DNA of 64,000 nucleotides from Petrolisthes cinctipes (Eukaryota > Arthropoda > Malacostraca > Decapoda > Porcellanidae). Numbering within the stretch: position 1 is the first letter of the stretch; each line of letters begins with the position of its first letter. The position numbers were made by a program, and so were the translations under genes. A model generated the notes under the pieces. The model was not told where the DNA came from. It ran no database searches and worked only from the letters and a program-made list of their open reading frames with translations. Location: assembly GCA_033782935.1 (NCBI GenBank), contig JAWQEG010000283.1:2914001-2978000 (forward strand). Direction: 5' to 3'. Shown here one piece after another: positions 1-9,681 of the stretch.

Positions 1-208
1 AGCTATCTGTACATGCCTACTCCGTGTTAGAGTATTTTCAAAATACAGGCCAAAAACATACTGAAAATCGATCTTTTAGGTGCCCAAAAGTTGATATGTG
101 TATGCATCTTCTGTACCCGTTTATATCTCAAATTCTGGCCCTAAACACCCTAAAATTCGATTTTTTGGGATCCCAGAAGAGATCTGTACATGCCTACTCC
201 GTGTTAGA

Positions 209-223
209 GTATTTTCAAAATAC
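209..223. repeat. 15-bp dyad, GC-closed form
   Basis: GTATTTTCAAAATAC is a perfect inverted repeat with 7-bp arms around a single central C at 216. The form occurs in monomers whose upstream sequence is CCGTGTTAGA. It is a potential cruciform or symmetric protein-binding site. Variants with a weaker stem (CAAAATTC on the right, or a TTTACAAAA centre) are also common. Confidence 0.85.
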
Positions 224-384
224 ATTCCCAAAACATGCTGAAAATCGATATTTTAGATGCCCAAAGTCAATATGTGCATGTATCTTCTGTACCCGTTTAT
301 ATCTGAAATTCAGGCTCAAAACACCTGAAAATTCAATATTTTGGGGTCCCAGAAGCGATCTGTACATGCCTACTCAATGCTAGA

Positions 385-399
385 ATATTTTCAAAATAT
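385..399. repeat. 15-bp dyad, AT-closed form
   Basis: ATATTTTCAAAATAT is the counterpart dyad in monomers whose upstream sequence is CARTGCTAGA. Compared with the form at 209-223, both outer positions have changed (G to A on the left, C to T on the right), so the 7-bp pairing is kept. A third form, ATGTTTTCAAAATAT, has one mismatch (a G-T wobble). Confidence 0.85.
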
Positions 400-1330
400 A
401 GGGTAAAAACATGCTAAAAATCGATGTTTTAGGTGAGTAAAGGCGATATCTCAAATTCAGGCTCAAAACACCCGAAAATTCGATATTTAGGGGTCCCAGA
501 AGCGATCTGTACATGCCTACTCCGTGTTAGAATATTTTCAAAATACAGGCCAAAAACATACTGAAAATCGATATTTTAGATGCCCAAAGTCAATAAGTGA
601 ATGTATCTTCTGTACTCGTTTATATCTCAAATTCAGGCTCAAAACACCCGAAAATTCAATATTTTCGGGTCCCAGAAGCAATCTGTACATGCCTACTCAG
701 TGCTAGAATATTTTCAAAATATAGGCTAAAAACATGCTAAAAATCGATATTTTAGGTGCCAAAAAGTCGATATCAAAAATTAAGGCCCAAAACACCCAAA
801 AATTCGATATTTAGGGGTCCCAGAAGCGATCTGTACATGCCTACTCAGTGCTAGAATATTTTCAAAATATAGGCTCAAAACATGCTAAAAATCGATATTT
901 TAGGTTCGTTAAGGCGATATCTCAAATTCAGGCCCAAAACACCCGAAAATTCGATATTTTGTGGTCCCAGAAGCGATCTGAACATGCCTACTCCGTGTTA
1001 GGGTATATTCAAAATTCAGGCCCAAAACATGCTGAAAATCGATATTTTTGGTGCCCAAAGTCAATATGTGTATGCATCTTCTATAGTCGTTTATATCTCA
1101 AATTCAGGCTCAAAACACCCGAAAATTCGATATTTTGGGGTCCCAGAAGCGATCTGTACATGCCTACTCAGTGCTAGAATGTTTTCAAAATATAGGCTCA
1201 AAACATGCTCAAAATCGATATTTTAGGTGCCCAAAAGTCGATATGTGCATGCATCTTCTGTACTCGTTTATATCTCAAATTCAGGCTCAAAACACCCGAA
1301 AATTCGATATTTTGGGGTCCAAGAAGCGAT

Positions 1331-1477
1331 CTGTACATGCCTACTCAGTGCTAGAATATTTTCAAAATATAGGCTCCAAACATGCTAAAAATCGATATTT
1401 TAGGTGCGTAAAGGCGATATCTCAAATTCAGGCCCAAAACACCCGAAAATTCGATATTTTGGGGTCCCAGAAGCGAT
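1331..1477 (+). repeat. Exemplar short monomer, 147 bp (internal 29-bp deletion)
   Basis: This unit has the same ends as the full monomer, but GATAT at 1416-1420 is joined directly to CTCAAATTC. The missing segment is the 29 bp from GTGCATGCATC through CCGTTTATAT. In full monomers this segment is flanked by ATAT on both sides (CGATATGTG and TTTATATCTC), and one ATAT remains, so a slippage or microhomology deletion is the simplest origin. Short monomers have their own signature just upstream, GTGCGTAAAGGCGATATC, GTGAGTAAAGG or GTGCCAAAAAGTCG, and are interspersed with full monomers across the whole window. Confidence 0.92.
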
Positions 1478-1654
1478 CTGTACATGCCTACTCCGTGTTA
1501 GAGTATTTACAAAATACAGGCCCTAAACATGCTCAAAATCGATGTTTTAGGTGCCCAAAAGTCGATATGTGCATGCATCTTCAGTACCCGTTTATATCTC
1601 AAATTCAGGCTCAAAACACCCGACAATTCGATATTTTGGGGTCCCAGAAGCGAT
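1478..1654 (+). repeat. Exemplar full-length monomer, 177 bp
   Basis: One complete full-length unit, cut at the CTGTAC anchor. In order it holds the anchor with CATGCCTACTCC, the dyad region GTATTTACAAAATAC, the AATCGATG core, the GTGCATGCATC segment (contains the 8-bp palindrome TGCATGCA), CCCGTTTATATCTCAAATTC, and CACCCGACAATTCGATATTTT leading to GGGGTCCCAGAAGCGAT. Full-length monomers of 176-177 bp make up 9 of the 17 units in the first HOR. The 177-bp length is a multiple of three, so one forward frame stays open through consecutive 177-bp monomers; this explains the long open frames in the array and does not indicate coding. Confidence 0.93.
1518..1606 (+). repeat. Half-unit A (89 bp) of the ancestral dimer
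   Basis: This 89-bp segment begins AGGCCCTAAACATGCTC and ends ATATCTCAAATTC. Placed against the next 88 bp (half B) with one single-base gap it shares AGGCYC-AAAACA, the TCGATRTTTT core, CCCA-AAG, CGAT-TGT-CATGC and a CAAA-tail. A hand count gives about 60 matches over 88 columns, roughly two thirds, far above chance. The 29-bp deletion that makes short monomers removes sequence only from the 3' part of half A. Confidence 0.82.
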
Positions 1655-1694
1655 CTGTACATGCCTATTCCGTGTTAGACAATTTTCATAATAC
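1607..1694 (+). repeat. Half-unit B (88 bp) of the ancestral dimer
   Basis: This is the second half of the 177-bp period, from AGGCTCAAAACACCC through the TTCGATATTTTGGGG block and the CTGTACATGCC anchor to the dyad region (TTTTCATAATAC in this copy). It is homologous to half A at about two thirds of positions. Half B carries the dyad, whereas the matching part of half A (TTTATATCTCAAATTC) has no such symmetry, so the dyad arose or was kept after the halves diverged. Confidence 0.82.
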
Positions 1695-1880
1695 ATGCCC
1701 AAAACATGCTGAAAATCGATATTTTAGATGCCCAAAGTCAATATGTGCATGCATCTTCTGTACCCGTTTATATATCAAATTCTGGCCCTAAACACCCGAA
1801 AATTCAATATTTTGGGGTCCCAGAAGCAATCTGTACATGCCTACTCAGTGCCAGAATATTTTCAAAATATAGGCTAAAAA

Positions 1881-1905
1881 CATGCCAAAAAGTCGATATC
1901 TTCAG
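1881..1905 (+). repeat. Double-deletion monomer junctions (145-bp unit)
   Basis: In this monomer CATGC is joined directly to CAAAAAGTCGATAT, losing 22 bp between TGC repeats, and GATAT is joined to CTTCAG, losing 10 bp (GTGCATGCAT). Together the losses give 145 bp from a 177-bp parent. The same unit is in HOR-1 copy 2 at about 4648-4672. Confidence 0.85.
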
Positions 1906-2767
1906 TACCCGTTTATATCTCAAATTCAGGCTCAAAACACCCGAAAATTCGATATTTTGGGGTCCCAGAAGCGATCTGTACATGCCTACTCCGTGTTAGA
2001 GTATTTTCAAAATACATGCCCAAAACATGCTGAAAATCGATATTTTAGATGCCCAAAGTCAATATGTGCATGTATCTTCTGTACCCGTTTATATCTCAAA
2101 TTAAGGCTCAAAACACCCGAAAATTCAATATTTTGGGGTCCCAGAAGCAATCTGTACATCCCTACTCAGTGCTAGAATATTTTTAAAAAAATAGGCTAAA
2201 AACATGCTAAAAATCGATATTTTAGGTGCCAAAAAGTCGATATAAAAAATTAAGGCCCAAAACACCCAAAAATTGGGTTATTTAGGGGTCCCAGAAGCGA
2301 TCTGTACATGCCTACTCAGTGCTAGAATATTTTCAAAATATAGGCTTAAAACATGCTAAAAATCGATATTTTAGGTGCGTAAAGGCGATATGTCAAATTC
2401 AGACCCAAAACACCCGAAAATTCGATATTTAGGGGTCCCAGTAGCGATCTGTACATGCCTACTCAGTGCTAGAATGTTTTCAAAATATAGGCTTAAAACA
2501 TGCTCAAAATCGATATTTTAGGTGCCCAAAAGTCGATATGTGCATGCATCTTCTGTACTCGTTTATATCTCAAATTCAAGCTCAAAAACACCCGAAAATA
2601 CGATATTTAGGGGCCCCAGAAGCGATCTGTACATGCCTACTCAATGCTAGAATATTTTCAAAATATAGGCTAAAAACATGCTAAAAATCGATATTTTAGG
2701 TGAGTAAAGGCGATATCTCAAATTCAGGCCCAAAACACCCGAAAATTCGATATTTAGGGGTCCCAGA

Positions 2768-5534
2768 AGCTATCTGTACATGCCTACTCCGTGTTAGAGT
2801 ATTTTCAAAATACAGGCCAAAAACATACTGAAAATCGATCTTTTAGGTGCCCAAAAGTTGATATGTGTATGCATCTTCTGTACCCGTTTATATCTCAAAT
2901 TCTGGCCCTAAACACCCTAAAATTCGATTTTTTGGGATCCCAGAAGCGATCTGTACATGCCTACTCCGTGTTAGAGTATTTTCAAAATACATTCCCAAAA
3001 CATGCTGAAAATCGATATTTTAGATGCCCAAAGTCAATATGTGCATGTATCTTCTGTACCCGTTTATATCTGAAATTCAGGCTCAAAACACCTGAAAATT
3101 CAATATTTTGGGGTCCCAGAAGCGATCTGTACATGCCTACTCAATGCTAGAATATTTTCAAAATATAGGGTAAAAACATGCTAAAAATCGATGTTTTAGG
3201 TGAGTAAAGGCGATATCTCAAATTCAGGCTCAAAACACACGAAAATTCGATATTTAGGGGTCCCAGAAGCGATCTGTACATGCCTACTCCGTGTTAGAAT
3301 ATTTTCAAAATACAGGCCAAAAACATACTGAAAATCGATATTTTAGATGCCCAAAGTCAATAAGTGAATGTATCTTCTGTACTCGTTTATATCTCAAATT
3401 CAGGCTCAAAACACCCGAAAATTCAATATTTTCGGGTCCCAGAAGCAATCTGTACATGCCTACTCAGTGCTAGAATATTTTCAAAATATAGGCTAAAAAC
3501 ATGCTAAAAATCGATATTTTAGGTGCCAAAAAGTCGATATCAAAAATTAAGGCCCAAAACACCCAAAAATTCGATATTTAGGGGTCCCAGAAGCGATCTG
3601 TACATGCCTACTCAGTGCTAGAATATTTTCAAAATATAGGCTCAAAACATGCTAAAAATCGATATTTTAGGTTCGTTAAGGCGATATCTCAAATTCAGGC
3701 CCAAAACACCCGAAAATTCGATATTTTGTGGTCCCAGAAGCGATCTGTACATGCCTACTCCGTGTTAGGGTATATTCAAAATTCAGGCCCAAAACATGCT
3801 GAAAATCGATATTTTTGGTGCCCAAAGTCAATATGTGTTTGCATCTTCTATAGTCGTTTATATCTCAAATTCAGGCTCAAAACACCCGAAAATTCGATAT
3901 TTTGGGGTCCCAGAAGCGATCTGTACATGCCTACTCAGTGCTAGAATGTTTTCAAAATATAGGCTCAAAACATGCTCAAAATCGATATTTTAGGTGCCCA
4001 AAAGTCGATATGTGCATGCATCTTCTGTACTCGTTTATATCTCAAATTCAGGCTCAAAACACCCGAAAATTCGATATTTTGGGGTCCAAGAAGCGATCTG
4101 TACATGCCTACTCAGTGCTAGAATATTTTCAAAATATAGGCTCCAAACATGCTAAAAATCGATATTTTAGGTGCGTAAAGGCGATATCTCAAATTCAGGC
4201 CCAAAACACCCGAAAATTCGATATTTTGGGGTCCCAGAAGCGATCTGTACATGCCTACTCCGTGTTAGAGTATTTACAAAATACAGGCCCTAAACATGCT
4301 CAAAATCGATGTTTTAGGTGCCCAAAAGTCGATATGTGCATGCATCTTCAGTACCCGTTTATATCTCAAATTCAGGCTCAAAACACCCGACAATTCGATA
4401 TTTTGGGGTCCCAGAAGCGATCTGTACATGCCTATTCCGTGTTAGACTATTTTCATAATACATGCCCAAAACATGCTGAAAATCGATATTTTAGATGCCC
4501 AAAGTCAATATGTGCATGCATCTTCTGTACCCGTTTATATCTCAAATTCTGGCCCTAAACACCCGAAAATTCAATATTTTGGGGTCCCAGAAGCAATCTG
4601 TACATGCCTACTCAGTGCCAGAATATTTTCAAAATATAGGCTAAAAACATGCCAAAAAGTCGATATCTTCAGTACCCGTTTATATCTCAAATTCAGGCTC
4701 AAAACACCCGAAAATTCGATATTTTGGGGTTCCAGAAGCGATCTGTACATGCCTACTCCGTGTTAGAGTATTTTCAAAATACATGCCCAAAACATGCTGA
4801 AAATCGATATTTTAGATGCCCAAAGTCAATATGTGCATGTATCTTCTGTACCCGTTTATATCTCAAATTAAGGCTCAAAACACCCGAAAATTCAATATTT
4901 TGGGGTCCCAGAAGCAATCTGTACATCCCTACTCAGTGCTAGAATATTTTTAAAAAAATAGGCTAAAAACATGCTAAAAATCGATATTTTAGGTGCCAAA
5001 AAGTCGATATCAAAAATTAAGGCCCAAAACACCCAAAAATTGGGTTATTTAGGGGTCCCAGAAGCGATCTGTACATGCCTACTCAGTGCTAGAATATTTT
5101 CAAAATATAGGCTTAAAACATGCTAAAAATCGATATTTTAGGTGAGTAAAGGCGATATGTCAAATTCAGGCCCAAAACACCCGAAAATTCGATATTTAGG
5201 GGTCCCAGTAGCGATCTGTACATGCCTACTCAGTGCTAGAATGTTTTCAAAATATAGTCTTAAAACATGCTCAAAATCGATATTTTAGGTGCCCAAAAGT
5301 CGATATGTGCATGCATCTTCTGTACTCGTTTATATCTCAAATTCAAGCTCAAAAACACCCGAAAATACGATATTTAGGGGTCCCAGAAGAGATCTGTACA
5401 TGCCTACTCAATGCTAGAATATTTTCAAAATATAGGCTAAAAACATGCTAAAAATCGATATTTTAGGTGAGTAAAGGCGATATCTCAAATTCAGGCCCAA
5501 AACACCCGAAAATTCGATATTTAGGGGTCCCAGA
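2768..5534 (+). repeat. HOR-1 copy 2, period 2767 bp
   Basis: This is a base-for-base successor of 1-2767 with the same order of monomer variants. Differences noticed include AGAGATC to AGCGATC near 2945, CACCCG to CACACG near 3238, CTGAACATG to CTGTACATG near 3748, and GGTCCC to GGTTCC near 4730. The absence of indels over 2.8 kb indicates recent amplification of the complete 17-mer. Confidence 0.92.
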
Positions 5535-7540
5535 AGCGATCTGTACATGCCTAATCCGTGTTAGAGTATTTTCAAAATACAGGCCAAAAACATACTGAAA
5601 ATCGATCTTTTAGGTGCCCAAAAGTTGATATGTGTATGCATCTTCTGTACCCGTTTATATCTCAAATTCTGGCCCTAAACACCCGAAAATTCGATTTTTT
5701 GGGATCCCAGAAGCGATCTGTACATGCCTACTCCGTGTTAGAGTATTTTCAAAATACATTCCCAAAACATGCTGAAAATCGATATTTTAGATGCCCAAAG
5801 TCAATATGTGCATGTATCTTCTGTACCCGTTTATATCTGAAATTCAGGCTCAAAACACCTGAAAATTCAATATTTTGGGGTCCCAGAAGCGATCTGTACA
5901 TGCCTACTCAATGCTAGAATATTTTCAAAATATAGGGTAAAAACATGCTAAAAATCGATGTTTTAGGTGAGTAAAGGCGATATCTCAAATTCATGCTCAA
6001 AACACCCGAAAATTCGATATTTAGGGGTCCCAGAAGCGATCTGTACATGCCTACTCCGTGTTAGAATATTTTCAAAATACAGGCCAAAAACATACTGAAA
6101 ATCGATATTTTAGATGCCCAAAGTCAATAAGTGAATGTATCGTCTGTACTCGTTTATATCTCAAATTCAGGCTCAAAACACCCGAAAATTCAATATTTTC
6201 GGGTCCCAGAAGCAATCTGTACATGCCTACTCAGTGCTAGAATATTTTCAAAATATAGGCTAAAAACATGCTAAAAATCGATATTTTAGGTGCCAAAAAG
6301 TCGATATCTCAAATTAAGGCCCAAAACACTCGAAAATTCTATATTTAGGGGTCCCAGAAGGGATCTGTACATGCCTACTCCGTGTTAGAGCATTTTCAAA
6401 ATACAGGCCAAAAACATACTGAAAAAAGATCTTTTAGGTGCCCAAAAGTCGATATGTGCATGCATCTTTTGTACTCGTTTATATCTCAAATTCAAGCTCA
6501 AAACACCCGAAAATTCGATGTTTATGGGTCCCAGAAGCGATCTGTACATGCCTTCTCCGTGTTAGAGTATTTTCAAAATACAGGCCCAAAACATGCTGAA
6601 AATCGATATTTTAGATGCCCATTGTCAATATGTGCATGTATCTTCTGTACCCGTTTATATCTCAAATTCAGGCTCAAAACACCCGAAAATTCGATATTTT
6701 GGGGTCCCAGAAGAGATCTGTACATGCCTACCCAGTGCTAGAATGTTTTCAAAATATAGGCTCAAAACATGCTCAAAATCGATATTTTAGGTGCCCAAAA
6801 GTCGATATGTGCATGCATCTTCGGTACCCGTTTATATCTCAAATTCAGGCTCAAAACACCCGAAAATTCAATATTTTGGGGTTTCAGAAGCAATCTGTAC
6901 ATGCCTACTCAGTGCTAGAATATTTTCAAAATATACATGCTATAAAATCGATATTTTAGGTGCCAAAAAATCGATATCTAAAATTCAGTCCAAAAACCCC
7001 CGAAAATTCGATATTTAGGGGTCCCAGAAGCGATCTGTACATGCCTACTCCGTGTTAGAGTATTTTCAAAATACAGGCCAAAAACATACTGAAAATCGAA
7101 ATTTTTGTTGACCAAAATCAATATGCGTATGCATCTTCTATTCTCGTTTATATCTCAAATTCAGGCTCAAAACACCCGAAAATTCGATATTTTGGGGTCC
7201 CAAAAGCGATCTGTACATGCCTACTCAGTATTAGAATGTTTTCAAAATATAGGCTCAAAACATGCTTAAAATCGATATTTTAGGTGCCCAAAAGTCGATA
7301 TGTGCATGCATCTTCTGTACTCGTTTATATCTCAAATTCAGGCTCAAAACACCCAAACATTCGATAATTTGGGGTCCCAGAAGCGATCTGTACATGCCTA
7401 CTCAGTGCTTGAATATTTTCAAAATATCGGCTTAAAACATGCTAAAAATCGATATTTTAGGTGCGTAAAGTCGATATCTCAAATTCAGGCCCAAAACACC
7501 CGAAAATTCGATATTTAGGGGTCCCAGAAGCGATCTGTAC
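5400..7540 (+). repeat. HOR-2 copy 1, period 2141 bp (overlaps HOR-1)
   Basis: About 13 monomers recur with an exact offset of 2141 bp in 7541-9681. The first part is shared with HOR-1 copy 3, so HOR-2 arose by joining a piece of HOR-1 to other monomers. A diagnostic variant is ATATACATGCTATAAAATC near 6930, in which about 10 bp (AGGCTAAAAA) are missing. Another is GACCAAAATCAATATGCG near 7110. Confidence 0.86.
5535..6300 (+). repeat. HOR-1 copy 3, truncated
   Basis: The first monomers of the 2767-bp unit repeat in register here (for example the GAATGTATC marker near 6131 corresponds to 3364). Similarity to the register ends near 6300, where GATATCTCAAATTAAGG replaces GATATCAAAAATTAAGG and the following monomers belong to the 2141-bp unit. 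The switch point is within about 50 bp. Confidence 0.8.
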
Positions 7541-9681
7541 ATGCCTACTCAGTGCTAGAATGTTTTCAAAATATAGGCTAAAAACATGCTAAAAATCGAT
7601 ATTTTAGGTGAGTAAAGGCGATATCTCAAATTCAGGCCCAAAACACCCGAAAATTCGATATTTAGGGGTCCCAGAAGCGATCTGTACATGCCTACTCCGT
7701 GTTAGAGTATTTTCAAAATACAGGCCAAAAACATACTGAAAATCGATCTTTTAGGTGCCCAAAAGTTGATATGTGTATGCATCTTCTGTACCCGTTTATA
7801 TATCAAATTCTGGCCCTAAACACCCGAAAATTCGATTTTTTGGGATCCCAGAAGCGATATGTACATGCCTACTCCGTGTTAGAGTATTTTCAAAATACAT
7901 TCCCAAAACATGCTGAAAATCGATATTTTAGATGCCCAAAGTCAATATGTGCATGTATCTTCTGTACCCGTTTATATCTGAAATTCAGGCTCAAAACACC
8001 TGAAAATTCAATATTTTGGGGTCCCAGAAGCGATCTGTACATGCCTACTCAATGCTAGAATATTTTCAAAATATAGGGTAAAAACATGCTAAAAATCGAT
8101 ATTTTAGGTGAGTAAAGGCGATACCTCAAATTCAGGCCCAAAACACCCGAAAATTCGATATTTAGGGGTCCCAGAAGCGATCTGTACATGCCTACTCCGT
8201 GTTAGAATATTTTCAAAATACAGGCCAAAAACATACTGAAAATCGATATTTTAGATGCCCAAAGTCAATATGTGAATGAATCTTCTGTACTCGTTTATAT
8301 CTCAAATTCAGGCTCAAAACACCCGAAAATTCAATATTTTCGGGTCCCAGAAGCAATCTGTACATGCCTACTCAGTGCTAGAATATTTTCAAAATATAGG
8401 CTAAAAACATGCTAAAAATCGATATTTTAGGTGCCAAAAAGTCGATATCTCAAATTAAGGCCCAAAACACTCGAAAATTCTATATTTAGGGGTCCCAGAA
8501 GCGATCTGTACATGCCTACTCCGTGTTAGAGCATTTTCAAAATACAGGCCAAAAACATACTGAAAATCGATCTTTTAGGTGCCCAAAAGTCGATATGTGC
8601 ATGCATCTTCTGTACTCGTTTATATCTCAAATTCAAGCTCAAAACACCCGAAAATTCGATGTTTATGGGTCCCAGAAGCGATCTGTACATGCCTTCTCCG
8701 TGTTAGAGTATTTTCAAAATACAGGCCCAAAACATGCTGAAAATCGATATTTTAGATGCCCATTGTCAATATGTGCAGGTATCTTCTGTACCCGTTTATA
8801 TCTCAAATTCAGGCTCAAAACACCCGAAAATTCGATATTTTGGGGTCCCAGAAGCAATCTGTACATGCCTACCCAGTGCTAGAATGTTTTCAAAATATAG
8901 GCTCAAAACATGCTCAAAATCGATATTTTAGGTGCCCAAAAGTCGATATGTGCATGCATCTTCGGTACCCGTTTATATCTCAAATTCAGGCTCAAAACAC
9001 CCGAAAATTAAATATTTTGGGGTTTCAGAAGCAATCTGTACATGCCTACTCAGTGCTAGAATATTTTCAAAATATACATGCTATAAAATCGATATTTTAG
9101 GTGCCAAAAAATCGATATCTCAAATTCAGTCCAAAAACCCCCGAAAATTCGATATTTAGGGGTCCCAGAAGCGATCTGTACATGCCTACTCCGTGTTAGA
9201 GTATTTTCAAAATACAGGCCAAAAACATACTGAAAATCGAAATTTTTGTTGACCAAAATCAATATGCGTATGCATCTTCTATTCTCGTTTATATCTCAAA
9301 TTCAGGCTCAAAACACCCGAAAATTCGATATTTTGGGGTCCCAAAAGTGATCTGTACATGCCTACTCAGTATTAGAATGTTTTCAAAATATAGGCTCAAA
9401 AAATGCTTAAAATCGATATTTTAGGTGCCCAAAAGTCGATATGTGCATGCATCTTCTGTACTCGTTTATATCTCAAATTCAGGCTCAAAGCACCCGAAAA
9501 TTCGATAATTTGGGGTCCCAGAAGCGATCTGTACATGCCTACTCAGTGCTTGAATATTTTCAAAATATCGGCTTAAAACATGCTAAAAATCGATATTTTA
9601 GGTGCGTAAAGTCGATATCTCAAATTCAGGCCCAAAACACCCGAAAATTCGATATTTAGGGGTCCCAGAAGCGATCTGTAC
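7541..9681 (+). repeat. HOR-2 copy 2, period 2141 bp
   Basis: Second copy of the 2141-bp unit, about 99 % identical to the first by eye. Changes seen include repair of CTGAAAAAAGATC (6420) to CTGAAAATCGATC (8561) and GTGCATGTATC to GTGCAGGTATC near 8775. Similarity to the register stops at about 9690, where a monomer with CAAAATACATGCCC starts. Confidence 0.86.

Larger units (their letters stand above)
1..2767 (+). repeat. HOR-1 copy 1, 17 monomers, period 2767 bp
   Basis: Seventeen monomers, 9 full-length (176-178 bp) and 8 short (145-150 bp), sum exactly to 2767 bp; the sequence at 1 starts again at 2768. Private markers include a 145-bp monomer at 1831-1975 with two internal deletions and a monomer with AATTGGGTTATTTAGG at about 2272. 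Against copy 2 I noticed about 13 substitutions and no length change, which implies roughly 99.5 % identity (estimate by eye). The window start is an arbitrary phase. Confidence 0.92.

Noticed and set aside
24..383. Open frame of 119 codons and many like it as protein genes
   Set aside because: They restart at the same place in each monomer, break at 176- or 148-bp units, overlap open frames in another register, mostly start at a GTG within the repeat, and match no protein family I know. The same sequence recurs hundreds of times as satellite.
139..492. Plant-type telomere heptamers CCCTAAA (139-145) and TTTAGGG (486-492)
   Set aside because: Single heptamers on opposite strands, never in tandem, and explained by ordinary variants of GGCTCAAAAC and ATTTTGGGG in the monomer.
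460..495. CENP-B box-like sequence on the minus strand (ATATCGAATTTTCGGGTG)
   Set aside because: The CENP-B core needs TTCG, seven bases with an A at the fifth, then CGGG. Here it is ATCG with only six bases before CGGG. The unit near 31551 with an extra T has seven bases but lacks the A.
9056..9262. Minus-strand open frames (for example here and near 12207, 15177 and 28675)
   Set aside because: Reverse complements of the same monomers with no start context, domain or conservation beyond the repeat.
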